A stretch of DNA of 42,330 bases from Bacteroidota bacterium (GTDB lineage: Bacteria > Bacteroidota > Bacteroidia > NS11-12g > UBA955): the NCBI GenBank assembly GCA_027490055.1, contig JAIXYV010000069.1:1-42330 (forward strand), in the 5' to 3' direction. Positions 13,674 to 22,414 of this stretch are shown here, in pieces. The notes beneath the pieces were generated by a model. It ran no database searches, was not told the DNA's origin, and saw only the letters and a list, made by a program, of their open reading frames with translations. Position 1 is the first letter of the stretch. The number at the start of each line of letters is the position of its first letter. The position numbers were made by a program, and so were the translations under genes.

Positions 13674-16112
13674 ATGAAATCCATTTTTACAAGTTTATTG
13701 CTGCTTTTTTGCGCATCTCTTGCTGCACAAATTGAAACCCCGCACATCCATTATCTATCTGATCCCAATGCCGCTGAGCGCCAGCATAGCGTCGATATCA
13801 CCCACATGAAAGTGGAAGTGAAATTTGAACCTGAAGCCGGCAAAGTGATTGGTAAGGTCACCCACGAATTTACAACCCTGCAAAAAGACATAGACACGCT
13901 GTTTTTTGATGCTCCTGGTATCCGTATTATCAGCGCAGAAATTGATGGTGCTCCAGTGCCTTTTAACATCAATCCTGAAGGGGTGGTTTTGCGCTTTGCC
14001 AAGCATCTGAACTGGGATGAGAAACACAGTGTGGTTTTTAATTATGAAGCAACTCCAAAGAAAGGGATCTACTTCATCGGTTGGAACCAAGCTGAAAACA
14101 CTGGCAAAGCAGATATCAATTACATCCGCAAACAAATCTGGACCCAAGGTCAGGGCATCGATAACCGCTACTGGATTCCGATGTACGACTGCATGAATGA
14201 TAAATTCACTACCGAAACAGTGGTAACCATGCCACAGCCTTATAAGGTCCTGTCAAACGGTCGTAAGCTCAGCGTTAAAGACAATAATGATAAAACCTCT
14301 ACTTGGCACTACCATCTGGAAAAACCACATGCTGGTTATTTATTAATGTTAGGCATCGGTATTTATGACGTAAAAGAAACGGTCACCAAACGCGGTACGC
14401 CGGTGCAATTCTGGTACTATCCTGAGTTCAAAGACCGTGTTGAACCTACCAGTATCTATACCGAAAAAATGATAGAACTTCTGGAAGATGAAACAGGTAC
14501 ACCTTACCCTTGGGGTTCATACTCTCAGATCATGGTGCAGAACTTCTTATACGGCGCTATGGAAAACACTTCTGCTACCATCTTTGGTGATTTCTTTACA
14601 GTAGATGCCAGAGGTTTTAAAGACAGAAATTATATGGGCGTCAACTGTCACGAACTTACCCACCAATGGTTTGGTGATTTGATCACTGCCAGAAGTGGTA
14701 ACGATGTATGGTTACAAGAGAGTTTTGCTACATTCTATCCTAAATTATTCTTTAAAGATATCGAAGGTGTGGATGCCTATCAATGGGCTGTGAGAGGCGA
14801 ATACAACAGCGCCATCGAGCAAAGTAAAAAAGACCATTTTCCAGTAAGACATACTCAAGCTGGAACTACCAGATTATACCCTAAAGGATCTGCTGTGTTA
14901 AGCATGTTGCGCTACCAGTTAGGCGACGAGAATTTCAAACGTTTCATTCAACATTACCTGTCTGTTAATGGTTTTAAAAATGTAGAAGCATGGGATTTTC
15001 AGAAGGCCCTGAAAGATAAATTAGGAATGAACTACGACTGGTTCTTCGATCAGTGGATACACCGCGGGGGCGAGCCTCACTACAAAGTATCTTACACCAA
15101 CGATGGAAAAACTATTGCCTTTAAAATTTTGCAAACACACACCACCAACGGACACGTGCGTTGCTTTAAAATGCCAATAGATTTTGCCGTGTATTACAAG
15201 AATGGCACTGTAGACAGACGCAACATCTGGGTAATGGATACCACCGAACAAACCATTAGTTTTCCCAATACTGGCGGGGCTATCGACTTCGCTCTGTTTG
15301 ATGAAGAAAGCAAAGTGATGAAGAAAGTGGAGTTCAAAAAATCTTTCGATGAATTATCCGCACAAGCCACAAAAGCCGTCAACATGATTGACCGTTATGA
15401 TGCTATCGCTGCCATGTCGGGCATTGCCTTAAACGAAAAAATGAAGTTCCTGCAAACGCGTTATGCGGCCGAAAAACATTATGCTATCAGAGCAGAAATT
15501 GCCAAGCAATTAGCCAACTGGAAAATTTTAAACAAATGGTATGTCAATATCGTTAAAGATGCTAAATCTGAAGTGAAAAACGCCTTCATTGCGGCGGATA
15601 CCAATGTGATGGATCAGAAGGACATTTTTGTGATGCTATTGAAAGACAGCAGTAATGTTGTGGTTGAAAATGCTTTGGATAAATTGATGCAGTGCAAAGA
15701 CCTTGATCAGAAAGAAAAAATCAAATACCTGAAATCTGTAGAGCACTTGAGTGGTCAGAACAACAATATCAGAACCAAATGGCTGGAGTATGCCGTGATG
15801 AACATCTATGAGCCAGAACTCAATGCATCATATTCAAAAGAACTCACCAGACTTTGCAGTCCGCTTTACGAATTCAGAACCCGCGTGAATGCGGCCAATG
15901 CCCTTAAGCGTTTGGGCTTCCTGAACGAAGAAATTGCTAACAATCTGCTGGAAGCTTGTTTAACCTATAACAGTCGCCTTTCTCAGCCTTGTGCTTCGGT
16001 ATTAAAGGAGTTGAAAAAAGGCAAGGCAGAGAATGATATACTGCAAGCTGAAATCAATAAACTCAGCAACGAGCAGCAGGCTGTGCTAAAAACATTGGGC
16101 TTAAAAGACTAG
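13674..16112 (+). CDS. Secreted M1 family zinc aminopeptidase
   Basis: This 812-residue enzyme removes N-terminal residues from peptides. It has a signal peptide (hydrophobic KSIFTSLLLLFCASLAAQ, cleavage likely after Ala18 or Ala19). The exopeptidase motif GAMEN is at residues 294-298. The zinc site is HELTH (His326, Glu327, His330) with the third ligand Glu349 in WLQESFATF. The C-terminal region has helical repeats of the ERAP/HEAT type (about residues 560-810). The length is close to that of many periplasmic M1 enzymes. The gene is alone, with its own -7 box, between a palindromic element upstream and a hairpin downstream. It may feed on peptides in the periplasm, which is inference. Confidence 0.93.
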   Translation: MKSIFTSLLLLFCASLAAQIETPHIHYLSDPNAAERQHSVDITHMKVEVKFEPEAGKVIGKVTHEFTTLQKDIDTLFFDAPGIRIISAEIDGAPVPFNINPEGVVLRFAKHLNWDEKHSVVFNYEATPKKGIYFIGWNQAENTGKADINYIRKQIWTQGQGIDNRYWIPMYDCMNDKFTTETVVTMPQPYKVLSNGRKLSVKDNNDKTSTWHYHLEKPHAGYLLMLGIGIYDVKETVTKRGTPVQFWYYPEFKDRVEPTSIYTEKMIELLEDETGTPYPWGSYSQIMVQNFLYGAMENTSATIFGDFFTVDARGFKDRNYMGVNCHELTHQWFGDLITARSGNDVWLQESFATFYPKLFFKDIEGVDAYQWAVRGEYNSAIEQSKKDHFPVRHTQAGTTRLYPKGSAVLSMLRYQLGDENFKRFIQHYLSVNGFKNVEAWDFQKALKDKLGMNYDWFFDQWIHRGGEPHYKVSYTNDGKTIAFKILQTHTTNGHVRCFKMPIDFAVYYKNGTVDRRNIWVMDTTEQTISFPNTGGAIDFALFDEESKVMKKVEFKKSFDELSAQATKAVNMIDRYDAIAAMSGIALNEKMKFLQTRYAAEKHYAIRAEIAKQLANWKILNKWYVNIVKDAKSEVKNAFIAADTNVMDQKDIFVMLLKDSSNVVVENALDKLMQCKDLDQKEKIKYLKSVEHLSGQNNNIRTKWLEYAVMNIYEPELNASYSKELTRLCSPLYEFRTRVNAANALKRLGFLNEEIANNLLEACLTYNSRLSQPCASVLKELKKGKAENDILQAEINKLSNEQQAVLKTLGLKD

Positions 16113-16131
16113 TTTAAACTCTTAAAGCTTT

Positions 16132-16169
16132 TATTTTCAGTGTTATAAATTGCTATAACACTGAAAATA
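16132..16169. terminator. Perfect 16-bp inverted repeat after the aminopeptidase
   Basis: Arms 16132-16147 and 16154-16169 (starting TATTTTCAG, ending CTGAAAATA) are exactly complementary with a 6-base loop AATTGC. The stem is A/T-rich in its outer part, so it carries T-runs on either strand. It fits a terminator for the aminopeptidase 19 bp after its stop. It could also be a protein-binding site, since it is upstream of the mevalonate operon promoter. Confidence 0.6.
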
Positions 16170-16172
16170 CTG

Positions 16173-16188
16173 AGCCTTTAAAAAGGCT
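16173..16188 (+). promoter_or_regulatory. Palindrome next to the mevalonate promoter, possible operator
   Basis: AGCCTTT and AAAGGCT form an inverted repeat with a 2-base centre. It lies 17 bp upstream of the -7 box at 16206-16213, so it covers the position where a -33 box and RNA polymerase contact would be expected. No regulator gene is adjacent. An operator role is inference. Confidence 0.35.
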
Positions 16189-16205
16189 ATTCCAAAACAA
16201 AATTG

Positions 16206-16213
16206 TATCTTTG
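16206..16213 (+). promoter_or_regulatory. Promoter -7 box of the mevalonate operon
   Basis: TATCTTTG matches TAnnTTTG exactly and ends 13 bp before the ATG at 16227. A longer frame beginning with TTG at 16203 would start upstream of this box and would be outside the transcript, so the box decides the start of the isomerase gene. Confidence 0.65.
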
Positions 16214-16226
16214 TGGTTTATTAAAA

Positions 16227-17249
16227 ATGCCGCAATCAGTTTTGGAAAGCGAACAAACCTCTAAACGCAAACAGGATCACATCGACCTGGCATTTCTTTC
16301 ACAGACTTTAGAAAGAGATGAACGGTTTTTCTATGAGCCATTTCTGGCGGCGCATCCTGATGAATCAAGTATTCCCCTTTCTTCAGTTGCAGGTAAAACA
16401 CTGCGCTTGCCGTTATGGGTAAGCAGCATGACTGGCGGAACAGAGAAAGCAGGAACCATCAATCACAATCTGGCTAAAGCCTGTGGTGAGTTTGGTATGG
16501 GCCTCGGACTGGGAAGTTGCCGTATCATATTAAAAGACAATACCTATTTCGAAGATTTCAATGTCAGACATCTAATGGGTCATGATTTGCCTTTGTTTGC
16601 CAATCTTGGAATCGCTCAGATAGAGGAGTTGCTTAGTGAAGGCAGAACCGATCTGGTAACAGAGCTGGTAAAGAAACTGGAAGCAGATGGTTTAATAGTC
16701 CATGTTAATCCACTACAAGAGTGGCTGCAACCTGAAGGTGATCATATCAGGCACAACCCGATTGAAACCATTAAACGCTTAATGGATAAAACCGACTGTA
16801 AAATTATTGTAAAGGAAGTGGGTCAGGGCTTCGGTCCCCGTTCGTTCATGGAATTATTGCAGTTGCCTGTCGAAGCAGTAGAGTTTGGTGCTCACGGAGG
16901 AACTAATTTTGCTACATTGGAATTGCACAGACAGGAAAGTGGTGTAATGGAACAATTGTCACCTCTTACTAACATCGGACATAGTGCAGCAGAAATGGTT
17001 GCTTATGCCAACGAGGCACTCGAACGATTAGGAGATAAAGCACAATGCAAAACCTTAATTGCAAGTGGGGGTATTAAGAATTTCCTGGATGGTTACTACT
17101 TAATCCGCAAATCCAATACAAATGCAGTGTATGCTCAGGCGTCTGCGTTTTTAAAACATGCTACCGGTTCTTATGAAGCACTCAGACAATATTGCGAGCT
17201 TCAAAAGAAAGGTTTGATGACATGTTACCAGTACCTGAGTGTAAAATAA
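16227..17249 (+). CDS. fni: Type 2 isopentenyl-diphosphate delta-isomerase (FMN-dependent)
   Basis: This enzyme interconverts IPP and DMAPP using reduced FMN, unlike the metal-dependent type 1. The 340-residue product has the N-terminal KRKQDHIDLAF, MTGGTEKAG (flavin/diphosphate binding), the active-site region GLGLGSCR and HVNPLQEWLQPEGD, and the Gly-rich phosphate loop ASGGIKNFLDG. The length is normal for Fni. The usual partner order in Bacteroidota places it beside HMG-CoA reductase, which starts 11 bp later. I chose the ATG at 16227 rather than an upstream TTG because the -7 box is at 16206-16213. It is the first gene of a six-gene operon. Confidence 0.93.
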   Translation: MPQSVLESEQTSKRKQDHIDLAFLSQTLERDERFFYEPFLAAHPDESSIPLSSVAGKTLRLPLWVSSMTGGTEKAGTINHNLAKACGEFGMGLGLGSCRIILKDNTYFEDFNVRHLMGHDLPLFANLGIAQIEELLSEGRTDLVTELVKKLEADGLIVHVNPLQEWLQPEGDHIRHNPIETIKRLMDKTDCKIIVKEVGQGFGPRSFMELLQLPVEAVEFGAHGGTNFATLELHRQESGVMEQLSPLTNIGHSAAEMVAYANEALERLGDKAQCKTLIASGGIKNFLDGYYLIRKSNTNAVYAQASAFLKHATGSYEALRQYCELQKKGLMTCYQYLSVK

Positions 17250-17260
17250 ATTAAAAAACA

Positions 17261-18613
17261 ATGCCTACAATTAAAGGGTTTTCAAAATTAAGCAAGGAAG
17301 CTAAAATCGAATGGATAGCGGCCAATTATCTCGGCAGTGATCCTCAAGCTATAGACTTTCTCAAAAGTTACTGGCACAACGATGCAGCGACGCAAAAATT
17401 GCACGATGAGTTCATAGAAAATACCATCACCAATTTTTATTTGCCATTTGGTGTTGCACCTAATTTCATGATCGATGGTAAGAACTATTGTGTTCCAATG
17501 GCCATCGAAGAGAGCTCTGTTGTAGCAGCGGCTGCTAAGTCGGCTAATTTCTGGCTTGATAAAGGTGGTTTCCATACCGAAGTGATTGACATGGAGAAAA
17601 TCGGCCATGTGCACTTTATCTGGAATGGCTCTGATGCCAATCGCTTACAAGCATTCTTTAATGATATTCACCAGAAGTTTTTCGACCATACCAATCATAT
17701 CACCAAGAACATGCAGGTGCGTGGTGGCGGTATATTAAGCGTCGAACTCGTTGACAAGACAGCTGAGGAAAAAGGCTATTTCCAGATCAAAGCCACTTTT
17801 GATACCTGCGATAGTATGGGCGCCAATTTTATCAATTCGGTGCTGGAAGAATTCTCTAAAATACTGAGAAACGAAATCGAGACCACACAATTGCTTAGCG
17901 AAGACGAACGCAAGGTGCAGGTGATTATGTGTATTCTTAGTAACTATACCCCTAATTGTATTGTCAGAGCCGAAGTGCGCGCACCTTTGTCGCTCATGAA
18001 TGATGGCGACGATATGACTGGTGAGGAGTTTGCAGAAAAGTTCTGCAGAGCAGTTAGAATTGCCGAAATAGAACCCTACAGAGCAACCACTCACAATAAA
18101 GGCATCATGAATGGAATTGACAGCGTTATTATCGCTACCGGAAATGATTTCAGAGCGGTTGAAGCCTGCGCTCATACCTACGCTTCGAGAAGCGGAAAGT
18201 ACCAGAGTTTAACACATGCAGAAGTTAAAGACGGTCAGTTCAGATTCTGGCTGGATATACCTCTTGCATTAGGTACTGTAGGAGGATTAACCAATCTGCA
18301 TCCTATGGTGAAAATGGCTTATAAAATGCTGGGCAATCCGAATGCACAGGAATTAATGCGCATCACGGCAGTAGTTGGATTAGCACAAAACTTCTCGGCA
18401 TTGCGTTCATTGGTTACTTCAGGTATCCAGAAAGGCCACATGAAAATGCACTTGTTGAATATCCTAAATCAATTAGAAGCAACTGAAGAAGAAAAGGTCA
18501 AGATAGTTGACTATTTTAAAGATAATGTTGTAAGCTATAGTGCTGCAGTAGAGATTTTTTGTAAGATAAGAGGAATTGAAGTGCCTGCGGTAGCATCGGC
18601 CAAATCGAAATAG
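17261..18613 (+). CDS. mvaA: Hydroxymethylglutaryl-CoA reductase, class II
   Basis: HMG-CoA reductase makes mevalonate from HMG-CoA. The 450-residue product is class II by its ENTITNFYLPFGVAPNF motif and lack of membrane helices. The catalytic residues can be read by position: Glu83 (in MAIEESSVV), Lys280 (in HNKGIMNG), Asp296 (in TGNDFRAVEA) and His393 (in IQKGHMKMHL). They correspond to the known class II Glu/Lys/Asp/His set. Class II enzymes are often called degradative, but in a mevalonate cluster a biosynthetic direction is more likely. NADH or NADPH preference cannot be told. It lies 11 bp after fni and 6 bp before the GHMP kinase. Confidence 0.95.
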   Translation: MPTIKGFSKLSKEAKIEWIAANYLGSDPQAIDFLKSYWHNDAATQKLHDEFIENTITNFYLPFGVAPNFMIDGKNYCVPMAIEESSVVAAAAKSANFWLDKGGFHTEVIDMEKIGHVHFIWNGSDANRLQAFFNDIHQKFFDHTNHITKNMQVRGGGILSVELVDKTAEEKGYFQIKATFDTCDSMGANFINSVLEEFSKILRNEIETTQLLSEDERKVQVIMCILSNYTPNCIVRAEVRAPLSLMNDGDDMTGEEFAEKFCRAVRIAEIEPYRATTHNKGIMNGIDSVIIATGNDFRAVEACAHTYASRSGKYQSLTHAEVKDGQFRFWLDIPLALGTVGGLTNLHPMVKMAYKMLGNPNAQELMRITAVVGLAQNFSALRSLVTSGIQKGHMKMHLLNILNQLEATEEEKVKIVDYFKDNVVSYSAAVEIFCKIRGIEVPAVASAKSK

Positions 18614-18619
18614 GGAAGT

Positions 18620-19534
18620 TTGGAATCAAAATCGTTTTATAGTCACGGAAAATTAATGATTTGCGGCGAATACGCCGTACTAAGCGGAGCTACTGCTTTT
18701 GTTCTGCCTACCAAGGCAGGCCAGAGTCTTAGTGTAGACACACAATTAGAATTTGATGTGCCGCATATTGAATGGACAAGTTATGATAAGGAAGGGAATA
18801 TCTGGTTTCAGGCCCGACTTTTACTGCCATATTTAATTGTTGAGTATAGCAGCGACCAGAGTGTAGCCATACAACTGGTTCGTTTTTTAACCAATGCTAA
18901 AGTTTTAAATCCCCATTTCTTAAGTGATAATCTGGCTTATAAAGTAGAGACCAGATTGGAGTTTGGGGTAGATGAGGGACTTGGAAGTAGTTCTACTTTA
19001 ACCAATAATATTGCACAATGGGCGGGTGTTAATCCGTTTTCATTGCATTTTAATTCTTTTAAGGGCAGTGGCTTTGATGTGGCAGTGGCAATGAAAGGTA
19101 AACCTTTGCTGTATACCATGAATGGCAATCACCCGGTTGTGGATGTTGTGAAGTGGCAGAAAGGCTTTACAGATAAATTGTATTTTGTGCATTTGAATGT
19201 TAAGCAAAACAGTCGCGAACAGATTGCAAGTTCACGACCAGTTCTTAATACGGCACAGTTAGCTCAGGTCACGCGAATTAGCAGATTACTGACCGTTAAC
19301 GAAGACTATTTTGAGTTTTGTTTGTTGCTGGAGCTGGCTGAGAATGAGATTGCTCAGGCATTAGGCAGAAACAGCATCAAGCACGATTTGTTTCCTGATT
19401 TTCAGGGCACCATTAAAAGTCTGGGTGCCTGGGGTGGCGATTATGTACTTGCAACTGGCAACGATACAGTCGAGTATTTTACCTCTAAAGGGTACCATCG
19501 CATCGTCCCTTTTAAAGACATGATTTTAGAATAA
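18620..19534 (+). CDS. GHMP kinase (candidate phosphomevalonate kinase)
   Basis: The 304-residue product is a GHMP kinase. It has HGKLMICGEYAVLSG at the N-terminus, the ATP loop VDEGLGSSSTLTNN at about residue 118, and a GSGFDVAVAMKG segment where the Bacteroidota 'GYDIA' kinases carry that motif. It is neither the mevalonate kinase nor the decarboxylase, both of which follow. The missing step of the pathway is phosphorylation of phosphomevalonate, so this is the best candidate, by inference. The start is TTG at 18620, 6 bp after the reductase stop. The next ATG at residue 13 would remove the first conserved strand. It lacks the typical GGGD near the end (it has LGAWGGDYVLATG), which is also a divergent feature. 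Confidence 0.85.
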   Translation: MESKSFYSHGKLMICGEYAVLSGATAFVLPTKAGQSLSVDTQLEFDVPHIEWTSYDKEGNIWFQARLLLPYLIVEYSSDQSVAIQLVRFLTNAKVLNPHFLSDNLAYKVETRLEFGVDEGLGSSSTLTNNIAQWAGVNPFSLHFNSFKGSGFDVAVAMKGKPLLYTMNGNHPVVDVVKWQKGFTDKLYFVHLNVKQNSREQIASSRPVLNTAQLAQVTRISRLLTVNEDYFEFCLLLELAENEIAQALGRNSIKHDLFPDFQGTIKSLGAWGGDYVLATGNDTVEYFTSKGYHRIVPFKDMILE

Positions 19535-19535
19535 C

Positions 19536-20579
19536 ATGAGTTCAATTTCTTATAAAAGCGCCTGGAAAAGTCCCTCTAACATTGCACTGGTTAAATACTG
19601 GGGTAAAAAGGGGATGCAATTACCAGCCAATCCCTCCATTAGTTTTACTTTAGACAATGCTTTAAGCGATACCTCCGTAGAGGCTATCGCATCAGAAAGT
19701 CAGTCTGGTATATCTGTAGAACTGTATTTTGAATCTCAGAGAAATGAGGCCTTTGAAGTTAAAATTAAAGGTTTTTTAGAGAAAGCCTTATCAGCGTTTC
19801 CGTGGTTAAATAACCACCACCTGCTGATCAATAGTACTAATACATTTCCGCATAGCAGCGGTATTGCTTCGTCTGCTTCTGCCTTCAGTGCACTGGCTTT
19901 GTGTTTGTGCAGCATCGACGAGCAGATGAAAGGAATTTCAGATCCTGCATTTTTCGAGAAAGCCAGTCATTGGGCTCGTATAGGTTCTGGCAGTGCTTGC
20001 CGCAGTGTGTATGGCGGTTTTAATTTATGGGGACAAACAACAGCTTTAAATGGGAGCAGCGACGAGTATGCAGTCAATATTGACGACATCATTCACCCTG
20101 TATTTAAAACTTTTAAAGACACTATCCTAATTATAGAAAAAGGCAAGAAAGCCGTCTCCAGTACAGCTGGTCATGCTTTGTTAAATGCGCATCCCTTTGC
20201 GGATATCCGCTATGCCAGTGGGTTTAAAAATACCGAGTTGTTACTGGAAGTGTTGGAGAGCGGCGATTTAGATAAGTTTATTCAGATTGTCGAATCAGAA
20301 GCCTTGATGTTGCACGCACTGATGATGACATCACCAACGCCGTTTATTCTAATGAAACCGCATACTTTGTCGGTAATCGAAAAAATATGGGATTTCAGAA
20401 ACCAAACCGGATTACATTTGTTATTCACTCTGGATGCCGGCGCCAACGTGCACCTTCTGAATCCTGAAAGTGAAAACGATAGGGTACAGGAATTTGTAAA
20501 AAACGAACTCGTAGGTTATTGCCAGAATGGTTTGTATCTTTGCAACGCAGTTGGCAACGGTCCGATAAAGACCCATTAA
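19536..20579 (+). CDS. mvaD: Diphosphomevalonate decarboxylase
   Basis: This GHMP-family enzyme converts mevalonate diphosphate to IPP with ATP. The 347-residue product shows SPSNIALVKYWGK with Lys20, the ATP loop HSSGIASSASAFSALA, Arg156 in GSGSACRSVYGG and the catalytic Asp300 in LDAGANVHLL. These match the Lys, Arg and Asp positions known for the classical enzyme, so it is probably a true diphosphomevalonate decarboxylase and not one acting on monophosphate. It starts one base after the upstream kinase stop, and mevalonate kinase follows after two bases, so the operon is tightly packed. Confidence 0.95.
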   Translation: MSSISYKSAWKSPSNIALVKYWGKKGMQLPANPSISFTLDNALSDTSVEAIASESQSGISVELYFESQRNEAFEVKIKGFLEKALSAFPWLNNHHLLINSTNTFPHSSGIASSASAFSALALCLCSIDEQMKGISDPAFFEKASHWARIGSGSACRSVYGGFNLWGQTTALNGSSDEYAVNIDDIIHPVFKTFKDTILIIEKGKKAVSSTAGHALLNAHPFADIRYASGFKNTELLLEVLESGDLDKFIQIVESEALMLHALMMTSPTPFILMKPHTLSVIEKIWDFRNQTGLHLLFTLDAGANVHLLNPESENDRVQEFVKNELVGYCQNGLYLCNAVGNGPIKTH

Positions 20580-20581
20580 CA

Positions 20582-21526
20582 ATGAAGCTTAAACAGTCAC
20601 TCTACTACGCAAAAATTCTTCTGTTCGGAGAATACGGTATCATCGAAGATTCGATGGGCCTGTCTATTCCGTACAACAAATTTAACGGCGCTTTAAAGCA
20701 GGATGGCAGAAAAGACGATTTTGCATTGACCTCCAATAGAGACATCAAAGCATTTACTAACTACCTTAGCGACTTAAACGACAAAGGTGAATTGAGCTGC
20801 AAGATGGATCTTGAGAAGCTTTACAGCGATATCAGCAATGGCTTATATTTTGACAGCAGCATTCCTCAGGGATTTGGTGTTGGTAGTAGTGGTGCTCTTG
20901 TAGCATCTATCTATGATACCTATTGCACCGATAAAATAGCTATTCAATCTAATCAAAGTGGTACAGAGATTCTGGCCCTTAAACAGATCTTTAGCAAACT
21001 GGAATCGTTTTTCCACGGTAAGAGCTCAGGTTTAGATCCTCTGATCTGTTATCTGAATCTACCTGTTTTAATAAAATCTAAAACTAATCTGGATACTGTC
21101 GGTTTACCAACGCCTAACGAGGCTGGTAAAGGTGCTATATTTTTGATGGACAGCGGTATTCCTGGTCAGACCCAGAACATGGTGTCCATATTTCTTGAGA
21201 AATGTAAGAATGAAGGTTTCAGACACATCATCAAGCATCAGTTCAAGAAATACAACGATGAGTGTATTGATGCATTCCTAAAAAAGGATTTCAAACCCTT
21301 GTTTCACTCTTTGAAGCAATTATCTCAATTAGTATACGATAACTTCAGTCCCATGATTCCGGATAACTACAAAACACTCTGGAAGGAAGGTATTGACAGT
21401 AATAGTTATTACCTCAAGTTATGTGGCAGCGGCGGCGGTGGATTCATTCTTGGATTTACTGAAGACTTTGAAAAAGCATCTGAGAAATTAAAGAACCAGC
21501 AATTGCAGGTGATTTATAAATTCTAA
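20582..21526 (+). CDS. mvk: Mevalonate kinase
   Basis: Mevalonate kinase phosphorylates mevalonate at the 5-hydroxyl. The 314-residue product has YYAKILLFGEYGIIED at the start, the GHMP ATP loop PQGFGVGSSGALVASIY, the catalytic Asp in GKSSGLDPLICY and the C-terminal GHMP motif LCGSGGGGFILGF. A longer frame reaches 20519, but it lies inside mvaD. The ATG at 20582 directly after the mvaD stop fits both the family start and the operon spacing. The length is close to other bacterial mevalonate kinases. The UbiA gene begins 7 bp downstream. Confidence 0.92.
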   Translation: MKLKQSLYYAKILLFGEYGIIEDSMGLSIPYNKFNGALKQDGRKDDFALTSNRDIKAFTNYLSDLNDKGELSCKMDLEKLYSDISNGLYFDSSIPQGFGVGSSGALVASIYDTYCTDKIAIQSNQSGTEILALKQIFSKLESFFHGKSSGLDPLICYLNLPVLIKSKTNLDTVGLPTPNEAGKGAIFLMDSGIPGQTQNMVSIFLEKCKNEGFRHIIKHQFKKYNDECIDAFLKKDFKPLFHSLKQLSQLVYDNFSPMIPDNYKTLWKEGIDSNSYYLKLCGSGGGGFILGFTEDFEKASEKLKNQQLQVIYKF

Positions 21527-21533
21527 TTTCGAT

Positions 21534-22412
21534 ATGACAGAATCTCGCCAGGCTGTCGTTAAAAAACCATTGGCTTTCAAGTTGATTGCTTTATTGTCTA
21601 TTGTCAGATGGTACAATATACTGCTCACTATTTTCGCTCAGTATCTATCCGCATTTGTATTGATGCGCGATGAACCGCAAACCATTCATGATTTATTAAT
21701 TGATTTTAAACTCCATGGTATTGTTCTGGCTTCGGTCTTCAGTATCGCGGGTGGATTTATCATCAACAACTTCTATGATTACGAAAAAGACCTGATCAAT
21801 CGGCCTCAGGTGACCTTGTTCAACAAATGGGTGAGCAAAAAGCGCTTATTGAATTTTTACATAGGATTTAACAGTGTTGCACTTATCATTGCTTTTCTGT
21901 CTTCATTCAAGATAGGAGTATTTTTCTCCGTCTTTATAGCAGCATTGTGGTTGTATTCGCACAAGCTTCAGAGAATGCCATTCATTAAAGAACTGGCAGC
22001 GTCGGTTTTAAGTATTGCTTGTTTCTTTGCGGTATTGCTGCATTTCTCGAGGTACTATCCTTTCATATTTATTTACGGGGCTTTTTATATGAGTATCATA
22101 TACAGTCGCGAAATCGTTAAGCAGTTTATCAATTACAATGGCGATCTGGTGCTTAATATTCAGTCATTGCCAGTGTCGCTGGGCCTCGATAAAGCCCGTT
22201 CATTTTTAGGGTTTGTGATGGTACTGTCTTTCTCTGGTGGAGCAGGCATCATTTTACATGATGGTTTGAGCACCAGAAACTACTTTATACTTTTAGCCCT
22301 GGCAGTAACGGCATTATCAGGGTATCTGATTCATAAAAATCAGTACAAAGTCGTTAACACCATGTACAAAATCATCATGGTGCTTGGTATTTTAAATATC
22401 CTTTTAATGTAA
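21534..22412 (+). CDS. UbiA-family prenyltransferase, geranylgeranylglyceryl-phosphate synthase-like
   Basis: The 292-residue product has several predicted transmembrane helices and is in the UbiA family, which transfers a prenyl chain to an acceptor in the membrane. The first Asp motif is intact (Asn79-x2-Asp82-x3-Asp86 in INNFYDYEKDLINRP). The second motif is altered: family members of this subgroup usually read REIIKDxEDxxGD, while here residues 192-204 are REIVKQFINYNGD, with only the last Asp kept. In Bacteroidota a UbiA gene of the geranylgeranylglycerol-phosphate transferase type often closes the mevalonate operon, and this one fits that position. The stop lies 2 bp from the convergent nuoN stop. 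Confidence 0.83.
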   Translation: MTESRQAVVKKPLAFKLIALLSIVRWYNILLTIFAQYLSAFVLMRDEPQTIHDLLIDFKLHGIVLASVFSIAGGFIINNFYDYEKDLINRPQVTLFNKWVSKKRLLNFYIGFNSVALIIAFLSSFKIGVFFSVFIAALWLYSHKLQRMPFIKELAASVLSIACFFAVLLHFSRYYPFIFIYGAFYMSIIYSREIVKQFINYNGDLVLNIQSLPVSLGLDKARSFLGFVMVLSFSGGAGIILHDGLSTRNYFILLALAVTALSGYLIHKNQYKVVNTMYKIIMVLGILNILLM

Positions 22413-22414
22413 AA

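Noticed and set aside
13674-16112. Leukotriene A4 hydrolase instead of aminopeptidase
   Set aside because: The HELTH site and GAMEN motif are shared, but no LTA4H-specific feature can be read with confidence, so the broader M1 name was kept.
20519-20581. Mevalonate kinase start at 20519 inside mvaD
   Set aside because: The extra residues are in another frame of mvaD, and the ATG at 20582 gives the conserved N-terminus.
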